The notes below the pieces were generated by a model. The model saw nothing but the letters and a program-made list of their open reading frames with translations, made no database searches and was not told the DNA's origin. This document shows positions 35,101-46,928 of a stretch of DNA of 64,000 bases, one piece after another (within the stretch, counting starts at the first letter, position 1; every line of letters starts with the position of its first letter). Source of the stretch: Cryptomeria japonica. Its lineage: Eukaryota; Streptophyta; Pinopsida; Cupressales; Cupressaceae. Position numbers and translations under genes: made by a program. Location: assembly GCF_030272615.1 (NCBI RefSeq), contig NC_081413.1:443013038-443077037 (forward strand), in the 5' to 3' direction.

Positions 35101-37118
35101 CTCTAAGTCTTATGAAGGTAGCTAAATAGTGTATCAATAAAATAATGAAACACTTCTTTTTAAAATGGTTAAATGAAAAAAATCTCCCTCTTCTCACCTT
35201 GGATGCTTTGTGAGAAGAAAAGGTTAGTGGTGGAGCTACTAGAAAAAATATTATCCTCCAAGACATGGCACTAGGAGCCAAGCTTATCTGGAAGCTTTAT
35301 TCTTCCCCAAATTCTTTATGGTGCTAGGTTCTGAGATTGAAATATCTAGATAACAATGATCTTGCTAGGATATTGCCAATCTCTAACACTTTACCAAGGT
35401 CACATATATGGATATTTATGTGGGAGTGTAGGCCAGTTATCACTGATCACATCACATGGTAGATTAGGAATCAACATGGTTTTGGCGTGACTCGTGAAAT
35501 GGCCACTTGCCATTGGTAAAAATGGATGCTTTAATAGAATTTAATCTCAAAAAGGATTGTGTTGTCAATAGATGTGTGGTGAACATGGTTTCTTTTCTCC
35601 CCAATGGTGCCTAAGATTGGGTTTGGCATTAGATTGCTAGGCTGAGGGTGAGTGACCAAGAAAAAGGTGTGCTAATTGAGGAGTTAAAGTGAAGGATCCC
35701 ATTGGTTTCAAAAATTGATAAAATAATTTGAAGTGGTGCCAAATTCAGAAGCTACTTAGTAGGGTTGGGATATCAAATTTTAAATCAACAATGTGAATCC
35801 AAAGATTGGCCATGTGTTGGGATAGGGCTATAATTCCCAAGGTTGGAGCTTTTACTTGGACAATAATGCATAAATATATCATCACATGTGATAGATTACA
35901 TATAGTTAGGATCATAGGGCCAAATCAGTGCCCAATGTTTAAATCTAATGAGGAAAATGTGGATCATCTTTTTCTCAATTGTGAGTTGGCCTCTCAATGT
36001 TGGGATTGGGTGACAGGGAAATTCAGATGACATGGAAAAAGAAAATAAAACTGATATTCTTTCCTTAGGAGTTGGACAAACCCCATACCTAATTCCTTTT
36101 GGAAAGACATTTGGACTATTTTCCCTTTATTGGTCTTATGTCAGATCTAGAAGAAGCTCAATAGGCACATCTTTCAAGGTGAGGAGCATGTATTGGAGAA
36201 ACTTATAGCTAGCATATAGTCATGTATCGTGGAAGTATTAAATTCACATGCTTCTCATCACTTGAAAGTGGTGTTCAAAAACAAGGATGATGAACTACTA
36301 AAAATGTGGAGTGATCTGAAAAATTCCCAATCACTACATCAACTTGACACTTGAAGCTAAAGACAAAAGGGCATCTTTCAAATGTTTATGTATCCCTAGT
36401 GGTCACCTAAATATTGATGGTGCCTCCCAGGGAGACTTGGGAAAATTTGGGTTTGGACGCATCATTAGAGGAAGTAGTCGAAATTCATTATGAGGTTTAT
36501 CCAAGAAGATTTGTGAAGGTACAAACAATGAAGCAAAACTAGTGGCCCTTCGGTGTTGGGCTCAACTTGTGTATCTCAAAGGGAATTAAGATTGTATAAA
36601 TTGAAGGAGACTCTCGAGTATCTATGAATGCTATAAAAGATAAGTCCATATAAAGATAGAATCTTCGAGGTTGGATTGTGTAGAAACTAGAAGGTGGTAT
36701 GGAGTGAGTATGCAGTGATATGAATAGGGTGTCTTGGGCTGGTTGGTGGAAGGATGAATAAAAGATGACAGAATCTTTGGAGAACCTTATTAGCATTCTA
36801 TAAGGATAAGAATGTGGTTTTGTGTATGGGCTTAGAACTACATTTGTTGTGAACTTGGCTATCTTTGACAAATACAAAATGATCATGTTGGTGATGGAGG
36901 AGACCTTTATCTTCTCAGATGCATACCTATGACAAGGTAGATTATTAATTGGTAGGTATGGAATTTAGGGATCAAAATGCATTCTTGTCCTATTCTAGTA
37001 ACATTGGGGATCACAATTGGGGATGGTGTATATTTTGTATGAAGCCCTATAATGTTTTTTTTTCTTTCGAAGAATGAAATGGGAGCTACCCCTCAGGGAT
37101 TGATTTCTGGTAATAAAT
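32186..37118 (+). mobile_element. Second LINE, 3' part (rest of ORF2)
   Basis: Resumes the endonuclease exactly at the Copia target duplication: 32252-32443 carries IERLDRYLMSANWLA and SVSDHHTISL. RT follows with an internal 1.03-kb duplication, then RLRQGDLLSPLSLY (about 34610-34659), NLPLLTLDAL and GAKLIWKLYSSPNSLW (about 35275), a zinc-binding RVT region at 35806-36030 (WDRAIIPKVGAFTWTIMH, VDHLFLNCELASQCWDWV), and RNase H at about 36410-36600 (NIDGASQGDLGKFGFGRII, NNEAKLVALR). The catalytic FADD box falls in a damaged part and was not found. The 3' end is near 37118, without a clear poly-A. Confidence 0.78.
32407..34460 (+). repeat. About 1.03-kb tandem duplication within LINE ORF2
   Basis: Two diverged units, about 32407-33428 and 33431-34455. 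The same landmarks recur at an offset of 1024 (atgtttctttaaat at 32410/33434) to 1031 (atcataattg at 33351/34382). Both encode versions of EEPIDVTKLINDIFRVV and MNTYLM.PFSKEE, so part of the linker/RT region is present twice. Confidence 0.88.
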
Positions 37119-39793
37119 GAATAAATATTTAATATATTAAATAACTCCACATCACCAAAATTAGATTTAGTTAATTATAAATTGTTTCAATAATCTTTTA
37201 GGTCAACATTTACCTTTATAGCTAATAAATTATATGGATTCAAGGTTGAAACACCTTTCATAACAAATTTAATCATTATTGCAATGCTTCCAAAATTATT
37301 ATTATCTAGATTACTTGACAACATGTTGAGATTTGTTTGAGGTCAAGGGTAGAATTAGGAAGGTTAAGGAGGTGTCCTTTAAGGATTGTCTAGAGTTCTT
37401 GAAGGAAAAAATAATAGGTCATTAAGGGCATAAATTCCCTCAACAATAGTTAGCTATTGACTATCTTTTTTCTTTTTGTTGGTTTTTGTGATGTGGGGAA
37501 ATAGGGTTCACTAGCTTGTATGGGCAAACTAGGAAGCTTAGGCCTATTTATGCTTTAATCATTTTGAGAGGGAGAATGATCCACTTGGCCCAAGATGTTC
37601 TTAAGAACAAGTTGAATTCAGTGGTCCTTACTGGGGGTACTTGAAATATGAATTTGTAGTTTAGGAAGAATAATGCAAGATAGGGTGAAAAGATGACCTT
37701 TTTGAGTGCACAGGGAGATAGTCAACTGGTAGGCAGATTTCAAAAGAAGATCCAATAGAGTAGACTATAACCAACCTTCAAAATAAATCTCAAGAAATAT
37801 TGGATGGAGCAAGGCACCCAACAGGTCTTTCTCCCATGACTAAGGTGTTATACTCAACCCACTCCTTGTGGTTTTAGCTCCAACAAATTGTAGACTGTAG
37901 ATCTCCACTTACTTTCTTTGTATCTATTTTTGTGGATCTATATCCTATTCTTGCACACAAAAAGAGAGAAAATGTTGGGTAGAAAGGGGCTTGCCTAATT
38001 CAAACCCTAATTTTGAAATCAACCTTGAAATTGAATGGAATTGAACTTCAATTGAAAGTGTGTTGTTAGGTAGCATAGGCTACACCTAAGGATGGGAATG
38101 TTTTATACCATTATGATGCAAATTATTCCTTGAAGATGATCGAAAATGTTGATGCAATAGAATTACTCCACAAAAGACCTAAAAAAGACATCATAAAAGA
38201 CATGCTTGCATGAGGTCATTGAATGTTGCCACAATGAAGAATATAGTGAGATGAAATACCTTGAATACTTGAACTGAATTGCTTCCTTGTTCTATTCTCC
38301 TATTCATTTGCATTCTATGATTCATGAGTCGATCAGGCCTAAAACAATGGAGGATACCTTGCTTACATACCTCTCCCAAGTATTTTAGGGTGCAAAACTC
38401 GAAGAAGGATGACACAGGAAAATATTTCCAACTTAACCAAGATGATTGTTAAGTGTTTGGAATCTGGGCCCAAACATTGGAGAGCATCGCACTCTATTTG
38501 TCTTCTCTTGGGAGCAAGTTTCCCTAGGCGCCTTGCTCCCTCCAATGCAGACATAAATTGGGAAATGAGGTAAAAAATGGGAAGGATAAATTGAAATCAG
38601 ATGTGGAACTGAGATGAGATGAATGAGATTGGACACAGGAGGCCATTCATTCTAAAATAGGGCCTAGTTGAGTAGAAAATTACATAGTGATGCAATTTAT
38701 GAGGCAACAATTTTTTTATAGGTTTTCTAGTTTCTTATTTTTTCTTAGTCTCATGTCCTGTGAGATTTGTCTATTTTGCCTTGATCATTGGAATGTAAAT
38801 GGTTCTGGGACCTTCTTGTGCTTATCTAATCAAGACAACATATTGAGATTGTCACTACATGATATGTATTTCCTATATAAAGAGAAATCATATATTGTTT
38901 CTTTAACCTACAAGCTATGATGTTACACCCAAGACTAAAAATAGATCATGAAGTCAATTTTTAAACATAGTTTAAATTATCCCAATATTAATATGAAAAT
39001 CCATCTCAATTCAAATTCTTTTTTTTGTGTGTAATGAGCAACATAATACATGTGCCTTTAATATTATTTTACACCACATTCCACCTACCCCTTGCATCTA
39101 ATACAATCATCATGTAGAATGGTTATAAATTTAAAAATGAGACTTACTAAAAAAATAATGTATGACCCTGTAGTTGTATGATAGTTGAGAATAGCTACAA
39201 ACCCTTTGAAAATAGTCTCATCAACACGAATACTCTCATATTTATGTCTAACACAATTTTTTTATCAAAGTTTTTTGAAACATCTAAGTACAAATTGGAT
39301 GATCATATTTTTAAAGAAAAATTATAAAAGATTCAAATGTGTAGAATAATAATCAAATTTGTACATGTGAATATTAAATATCAAATTGAAAAAATAGCAT
39401 AAAACATAGCACAATAAATTTAATAACTTATTAATATTTATCCAATAAATATCTATTCTAAAACAGTATTTACAACATGATATTTTTTATTAAACCTTAG
39501 AAATAAGAACAATAACCTTCTTAATCTACTTAAGACATATAAGTATTTGAACAATATTTCTACAACACATGCATTTAAGTCTTTTTAAGTTTCTAGTATT
39601 CCATATTTTTTGTATTAAAAATAGAGGAAACAATGATACATCACTATACCAATTTATATCATTGCCTTATCAACAATAAAAGAAACCATCTACTAGCAAT
39701 TGCACCTTGGTGTGCAATGGGTATTCCTAATAGGTATGGAAGGACAATGAGGACAAATTTTGGTCTACTATTTGCATAAATATGTGTAGTACA
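37119..39793. other. Non-coding interval without a clear feature
   Basis: AT-rich. 37310-37960 has fragments with some coding-like composition (VKGRIRKVKEVSFKDCLEFL) but no recognised domain. 37970-38690 is of mixed composition and could be transposon leader or LTR. 38900-39790 is very AT-rich. No gene, RNA or complete repeat can be supported. Confidence 0.45.
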
Positions 39794-39871
39794 TGTTGGA
39801 AACCAATAACACTAAGAGCGGGGGGTGAATCAGTGTTATACCAGAATAGTAAATTTTAGGGTTAATAAAAC
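39794..39871 (-). repeat. 3' LTR of the outer element, first piece
   Basis: tgttggaaaccaataacac to ...ttaataaaac. It matches 54495-54574 and is cut by the inner element; the rest of this LTR lies at 48622-49484. Confidence 0.88.
39867..39871. repeat. Target duplication AAAAC (left copy)
   Basis: AAAAC precedes the TG of the inner element and recurs directly after it at 48622-48626. Confidence 0.85.
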
Positions 39872-41565
39872 TGTGTAGGAGAAAAAGTGACACTAAGCAA
39901 ACAGGCCCTAATCTCACTTTCAACCACACACTTGTGGAATACGAAAGAGCCTAGAGGTATCACACAATTAGCTACTTCTTTTTTTGGAAGAGAGAGCCAC
40001 GGGCTACCTATTAGGATTTCTATTCCTTTGTTGTAATTGAAAGATAAAATGATGCAAGTTCAATTCCTAACCCCAAAGTGCAAGTACGAACTAATAACAA
40101 GATTGCAGAATTGAACTTAAACAATGGAAAGCTGTAAACACAAGGACAAGACAAGAATGCAAATGCATACCCGGAGTTAAAATCTGAGTGAAAATGTTTG
40201 GGACGAGGGCGCGGGCGCCACTGTCCTGATTCTGCCCCTGAAATTGCTCCTGAAACTGCTGTTTTGAAACCTGAAAAGCTGTCAAAAATGCTGAAAATTG
40301 TTGTCTGACAGAAGGACTAGGGCGCCCAGCGCCCCTGTCCCAGGGACCAGGGCGCCCAGCGCCCCTGTCCTGGCAGGACCAGGGCGCCCCACGCCCCTAT
40401 CCTGGTCTTTTTCTCTGAAACTTGGTGTGGAGTGCTGTCTCGGCCTGCTTTTCCCGGATCTGCAACTTGCGGTGTCGTTCGAATCCCGAAACCTACACTT
40501 ATATCTGAAAAGGGTATGGTGGGCGGATATATAGGGTTTTGCCTTAGTCAAACCCCCGCTTTGGTGATTTCCACCTCCACGAATAGCCAAGTTGTATTGT
40601 AAAAGTAGTGTGTGTGCAGACCTTGTGTGTGTGCAAGATCCTAAAATGCAAGTAAGCAAACTAGAGCAACCTAGAAAGTAAACCCTAATTGCTTGTAAAT
40701 GATAATGTAAATGCTCCAAATCAAGATGTAAAGATATCTAAAGCATGAATACAAGTGATATAATGAGGCTTATGCAAAGACATGAAAACAACATGAAATC
40801 ATACCCAACCCCAAGGGAGGGGTACAAGCCAATCTTCAGTCGGTGATCCCTTATTGCTCTTCAATGTCTTCAAAGCCTTAAATGGATGAATGAAATTGAT
40901 GAATGCTTGATGGATGGATGTTGAATGTTGTTGAAGTCTTCAAAGATCTGCTCTTTCGCTGCGTAGAAGGCCCTTGAAACCAAAATTCCCCGATCCTTTC
41001 AAATGAAGAAAGAGAGCTCTTATGTATGAAACCCTAGGTCTTAATTTCAACTTTTGGCCAACCTAGAGATTGAATCTACCACCAATTTCTTGGGGTTAAG
41101 CTTTATTTTATGATTGGATTGCGCTCCTAAAATTTCGGGAAAAATGTCCGGGACCATGTGCACTCCGGGCGCCATGGTCCTCTCCGAGCGCCATGGTCCC
41201 GACAACTTTTCACCAAATTTTCAGGGCCGTTGGATATGATGATTTTAGATAGAATCCTGAAGTTACAGGTGATTTCGAGATGTTTTGACCCCTGAAATCA
41301 AGCCCCCAAGTTCAAAATAGGACCTAGTTAGGGTTTTTGATTAAATGATGTATTGGAGGAATAAAATGAAAGGGGCACACTTTAATGAAAGGGCCCAACT
41401 TTATGATGTGGAAGATGATGAAATAAGGCCTTAGACCTAATTAAATTAATTAAATTAAGTGCTAAGGGGAAATGCAATGCAAAATACAAAATGCGCCAAG
41501 GCGGGTGCTAAACTAGGTGTGAAATTGTACCACCCTAGCAAGTGCGTACAATTTATGACACTACA
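39872..41565 (-). repeat. 3' LTR of the inner element
   Basis: Runs TGTGTAGGAG ... GACACTACA on the plus strand. It matches 46929-48621 almost throughout. It contains a GC-rich tandem block (40314-40405) and an inverted GGGACCATG/CATGGTCCC pair (about 41150-41200). Confidence 0.93.
40314..40405. repeat. GC-rich tandem repeat in the LTR
   Basis: Three units of about 30 bases with the core ggaccagggcgcccagcgcc followed by cctgtcc. The same block, with a few transitions, is at about 47371-47462 in the other LTR. It stands out in an AT-rich window and includes GGGCGCCC palindromes. Confidence 0.9.
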
Positions 41566-41585
41566 TTTAGCCCCCACTTTAGCGG
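41566..41585 (-). promoter_or_regulatory. Polypurine tract of the inner element
   Basis: On the minus strand, aaagtgggggctaaa directly precedes the 3' LTR. It is the A/G-rich block expected for plus-strand priming and fixes the element's orientation as minus. Confidence 0.7.
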
Positions 41586-43391
41586 TCATATGAACACTAC
41601 GTGCATATGCAAGCTAAAGTACAGAAAAGTAAACATTATTTGAAAAAGGATATATCCATAAGTCTGTCGAACGAAGCCCCCAGTGGTATCTGCAGTACAC
41701 AGTTAGGAACCGCACCCTACAAAACACACGTGTTAGATCACAAGATCACCTAATGCTTACTAAGGAAGGTGATGAAAATTCGAGGGTAGCTATATGCCCC
41801 CCCTGTTTCGGCTTGCTAATTTTAGTGAGTTGAAACAGGGTATCATGTTTACCACTTCGAATTGTTAAAGAATATTGATGACAAATGCTCACAAGAAGAT
41901 TTGATATGAGATCAAAAACTAATGGAGAATCATTTGGTAAGAAAGAGGACTAAATCTCAATTCCAACACAACAAAGAGTGTGAGGATTTGAGAGTTCTCT
42001 AACACAAGACGAAGGATGTAAATGGAAACAAAATGCAAAGAGAAGAAAAGAAAGGAAAAAACCATGAATACACACATTGGTGATCCATGAGAAGAATAGT
42101 GAGAGAGAAAACATGGACTTCTCGCCCCTAGATGTTGTCTAGGTGATCCATGGGACAAAGGACATGGAAAACTAGCCCCTAGAGTCTGTCTAGGTGATCC
42201 ATGTAAGGGAGGAGAGTGAGAAAGTCTAGCCTTATGCCGCTAGTTCCACTCAACCTCGTGCATGTGTGTGTAAGTGAGGTTAGAAGCACATCATAGGAGT
42301 CTATGCCCGAGTATGCTACAACCTGTATATGTATAGTGACATCTCGCTCTAAGAGTCTGTGCTCTGGTTCCGAGAATAATCACCTTGCATAAAAGAAAAA
42401 TGGAGACATCTCGCTCTAAGAGTCTGTGCTTTGGTTCCGAGAATGACCCATTGCTTAAAAAGGGTAATGTTTATGTCATAAGAAAAGTAGAACAAGGATA
42501 CCTACCTTCATCACAAAAGAAGATACCCCAAAAATGGAACAATGTCATAGATCCAAGCAAGAGAGTTTTGCACTCTTTAAGCAAGGATAAGATAGTTGAA
42601 AAGGGATGTCTTGTAGTATGTGTAAAGGAGATCCTTAGAGGAGAAGAGATCTTTGTACAAAAGACACCTATCCCTGAGAGGAATTGTCTTAGACAAATAT
42701 AACATCTTCTAGAATAAGACAAAGAAGAGAATAAGAATACAATACTTCCTTCTTTTGCGAGGTGAAAGTGATTCTTAATGAAGGATGACGCTCTTTTTAA
42801 CCCAGTTGGGAGAGTGAATTCATTATGGATGTATTGACCAAGTGCAAAAGAGGTTGTAATCAAGGACTTACACTTCTTGTAAGAGAGAATCCTTGAACAA
42901 ACAACAACAAATGCATACAAGGAATAACATCAAGTAATAAAGTTCACACCATCCACGAAATAGGAAAAAGTGGACCCTTAGATAAAAATAAGGAAAGATC
43001 ATTGCCTCTCAAGGATAAGGATAATGAGAAGGACTTACACAATCTTCTAGGGAGAGATTTAGACATAAGAAAATTGTACTACATACCCACATGAGTTCAT
43101 GCAAGCAAGACATTAGTGTATGTAAAATGCTCCTCACAAGAAGTGGGTAAATTAAGAAAGAGAATACACATCTTCTCCCATATCTAGGAAAAGAGGATTC
43201 TAAAGAAAAGATGATCAGTATTTCCACACTATTACCCCATAGGAACAAGAGATAACATAGAAAAATTAGGCTATTATGTTGCTTCAAAAATATGATTGCA
43301 CTTGAAATTGTACCATCATGAATGACAATGAGCCCCCAGTAAATGAGCTACCAATGTCACATAATGATGAGCAACATAATAGCCATTAATG
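41586..43391 (-). other. Non-coding 3' region of the inner element
   Basis: No domain-bearing frame. Contains small repeats: 'gacatctcgctctaagagtc' at about 42338 and again at 42405 (67 apart), and 'ctaggtgatccatg' at about 42140 and 42190. RT, RNase H and integrase would be expected here in an autonomous element; none is seen. Confidence 0.6.
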
Positions 43392-46300
43392 TTATTTAAA
43401 GACATGATAGATTGAATAAGATATTTGAATATGACATGCTAAATGCTCAACTATAAGTGAGATCAAAAACATGTATAAAGTGATAAAAATTGAAGAAGAA
43501 AAGTCACAAGAAATCTTAGAAGAGGGATGAGTGTAATTTATTAGAGCCTTATTCCTAGAGGAAAGGACTTTATGATGAATAGGAGATGAAGATTCATAAG
43601 TGGATTTAGAAATTTGAGGGGATTCATAAAGAGATTTGTTCATCGCCAAGATTTCCTTATGAGGGGAATGAGAGTTGATAGAAGTAGAAGATGATTTAGT
43701 TGAAGTGAGATCATCATCACTACTAAATATAGCATTCACATTGAGAGATGGTCTTTTAGATGCTTTGGTGGGCTTAGAAAGATTATATCCAAGTCCAAAT
43801 GAATATTCATGCATGTTATGTTCTAAAGGAACTTTAATTCCTTGTTCATTTGCGCCACAACCATTTCCACTATAGCCACTCTTAGCCAAAATATGAAAAC
43901 CACGACCATAACGATTAGCCATTTCAGAAAGAAAAGGTGGTTTTTCATAAGACAAAGAATCAAATTCTTCAGAATTAGAGGTGTGAGGAGAAGAAGTTTG
44001 AGAAGCGGCCACAAAATTATTGCTCATAGGTTCAGGTAAGACTGATTGATCTCTAGTTTCTTCCTTCTTTTTAACTTTAAGCTCTCTAGGAGGAACCCTA
44101 TACTCACCTACAAAGGTGGGATTAAAATCAAGAGATCCCCAATCATCTTCTGCGAGAACCTTCTCAGGATCAAAAGCCTTTTCATGTGTAGATTCAAGTT
44201 GAGAAGAATCTTCTTCAGGAACTTCAGACTCATCCAAAGAATTTTGATTATCAGAGGGTGATGATTCATCCATAGGTATCTTGTTTAACGAGTCATCACT
44301 AGAAGAGGAAGGCTTAGAAGAACTCCCTTTGGAAGTAGATGTTTGCAAACAAGCTTGAAAATTAGTATCACCTATCGAGGTATATGTCTTATTATTATAA
44401 ATAAATTTAACTTGTCTATGCAATGTAGAAGGGACAGCTTGCATACTGTGAATCCAAGGTCTCCCTAATAACAAGTTGTATGTTAGATTTCCCGACATAA
44501 CATGGATAGGAGTAGGCAAAGTAACAGGTCCCACTGTGATGGGTAAGGTGATAATACCTAATGAAGACTTAGCCACATTATCAAAGCCTCGAATGGGATG
44601 AGAGTCAGGCTCAATAAGGGATGTATCCACATTCATCTTATGCAATAGATTAATGCTACACACATTAAGGCCAGAACCATTATCTATCAATGTTCGTCTT
44701 ATAGCAGTGTCATTTATGATAACCACAATCATCAAGGGATCATATTGATGTTGAATTTCACTAGTAGGCAACTCATCTTGAGTAAACACAATTTGAGCTT
44801 TAGGATTCATCACAGAGTTAATCAAAGACACTATATTACTAGATGTATTAGGTGGAGGAACATTCAAATCTTTCAAGGCATCTTGTAACATTCCATGATG
44901 AGCGAAAGAAGTTTGGATCAAATCCCAAAGGGATATCTTAGCAGGGGTAGCTTTAAGTTATTCTATGAGATCATATTCCTTACCAAGAGCTTGTGAAATA
45001 CGAGGAGCTTGAGGAAGAATAGGTTGGGAAGGAGGAAGTGAAGTTGGGATAACTGGAGGAGGATTAGGTTGCCTATTGTTTCTTGTGTTATAGGTATGAG
45101 CAACCGCATTATAACTCTCTCTATTCAGTTGCTTAGCATACTCATAAGGGCTCTTAGTAGAATAACCTCCTTGCACAGTAATAATAGGTTTCTTAGGAGT
45201 GCAAAAAGAATCATTAACATAACCGCCTTGAACCACTAAGATAGGCTTATTTAAAGGTTGAGAATTTTGAGAAGGACAAGCACCTTGGATAGTGAAGAGA
45301 GGTTTGTTAGGTGTTTCATTCACATGTATCAAATTGATTAAGGATGGTTTAGAGGAATGAACAAAAGTATTGGAAAAATTATTGATAGTCTTCTCTTGCA
45401 CTAAAATCTCATCACGGATTAAATCAATTTTAGGAGAGAGACAAGGGGTAGGCATTGATGTTCTAGTAGGCAAAGTAATACTAGGAAAGGTCATATCATC
45501 CTCTATCATCAAAGGATCTACATGGGGAATAAACTCTCTAGGAGAAGGATCAACATTTCTCTCTAAAGTCTCACTTTTGAGAGGGAGATCTTTGAAAGAG
45601 ATGTTAACCATCTTGCTTTGAACTAGGGTATCCTTATGAGTAGAACCAAGTTGAGGAGAGGGAGAATAATTGAGATTCAAGGAAGGTGAGAAACTATCAA
45701 GGGAGTTTTCAATCTTGATTTCATCCCCTTTGGCTAGAGTTCTCTCATGGGGTAGAGAATAATCTACACCTTCTTCTAATGGTTCATCCCAAATAGGGAA
45801 GTGGTTGAAAGGAATGTTTGAAGTATTGTCAATTTCAGGAGAGGAGATAACATTGTTTCTTAATTCCTCATCCTTAGGAGGGAGAGCATCAATAGATGTG
45901 TTAAACTAATCCTCTTTCCTCAAAATATGTTCAATATGATCTTTAGGGGAGAGAGAATTAAGGAAATTGCTTTTTATTTCATCTTCTTTCTCTAAGGGAT
46001 GTTTATGGGTAAGACAAACTTTAGGAGAAGGGTAAGCATTTATCATTAATTCATCATCTCTAGTGGGAATTTTGTTGGAAAAGGAAATGCCATCACTAGG
46101 AAATGTAGGGATAATGTCATCTTCTTGCACAAAAGGATCCTCATGAAGGGAGTGTTTTTTAGGAGGAACATGAACATATTTCTCCAAAGATTCATGCTTA
46201 GGAAGGAGATCTTTGAAAGAAGTGTTCATAACCTCTTGTTGCACTAACATGCCCCCATTGGAAGGACCAACTTTAGGAGAAAATAAGTCAATTTCCATCA

Positions 46301-46598
46301 ATACCTTTTCACTTAGAGAGGCATCATGTAGGGAAGGTGAAGTAACATTAAGAAAGGTGTTTATGATATCATTCTCTTCCTCTAGGATAGCTAAATAGGA
46401 AGGGCACATTTTAGGAGAATTGTCAAGATCACTCTTAAAGTCTTCATCCTTAGAGCATGGGAGAGTCTCAAAGGGATTGGTAGCAACTCTTTTAGGCACT
46501 AAAATGTTGTTATAGATGGGGGGAGGTTCTTTAGGAGAAGGAAAAATTGAAACAAGGGAAGCTAACCCACTATCACATCTATGAAATGAATGCATCAT
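43392..46598 (-). pseudogene. Acidic-repeat / aspartic protease / G-patch polyprotein
   Basis: One frame of about 1069 codons, broken only by TAG at 45906-45908 and TAA at 44958-44960, so nearly intact. The first half is acidic and Pro/Ser-rich, with imperfect repeats (NTSFKDLLPKHESLEKYV near 46210, NISFKDLPLKSETLERNV near 45610) and three KP(I/L)-x-x-x-QG(G/A) units near 45310-45170. It has no zinc knuckle. EYDLIE, the TAA, then LKATPAKISLWDLI leads into the protease: LIDNGSGLNVCSINLL (catalytic Asp about 44684), VRGFD-like IRGFDN, and LLLGRPWIHSMQAVPSTLH. After an acidic linker, a G-patch (about 43900-43770) reads GRGFHILAKSGYSGNGCG ... GLGY. DNGS and GRPWIH are typical of the Tat/Ogre lineage. 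G-patches bind nucleic acid. The Leu/Ile-rich C-terminus may be readthrough. Confidence 0.8.
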
Positions 46599-46879
46599 TA
46601 CAACAATTTTCCTCTTTCAAATGATAACACATGCAAACTAGAAGGAAATGTTTAATTTTAACCAATGAAAGCTCTTAGAATGTAGATTTAGAAAGTGAAA
46701 TTTATGATTCAAATGAGTTCCTAAATCAGATTTGAAATTATTGATCCCAATTAAGCTATCCACATGTTCAACTTTGAATTTTAGCAAAAATTTCCCCTAA
46801 ATTTTTGAATTTTGCAAGAAATTAAAACTTGTAAATACAAATTTGAATTTGAAATAGCATAAACACTCAAATTTGAAAA

Positions 46880-46928
46880 CATAAATTGGAATTAGAGAAG
46901 ATTGGAATTCACGTCAGGTTCACCAAAA
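46880..46928 (-). promoter_or_regulatory. Putative primer binding site of the inner element
   Basis: Reading minus, the bases next to the 5' LTR are ttttggtgaacctgacgtg. A TGG-initial stretch at this place is the expected tRNA-complementary site. The donor tRNA was not identified. Confidence 0.5.

Noticed and set aside
40298-40534. Open frames on both strands over the GC-rich LTR block
   Set aside because: They arise from GC-rich tandem repeats in an LTR and recur in the second LTR; no protein domain.
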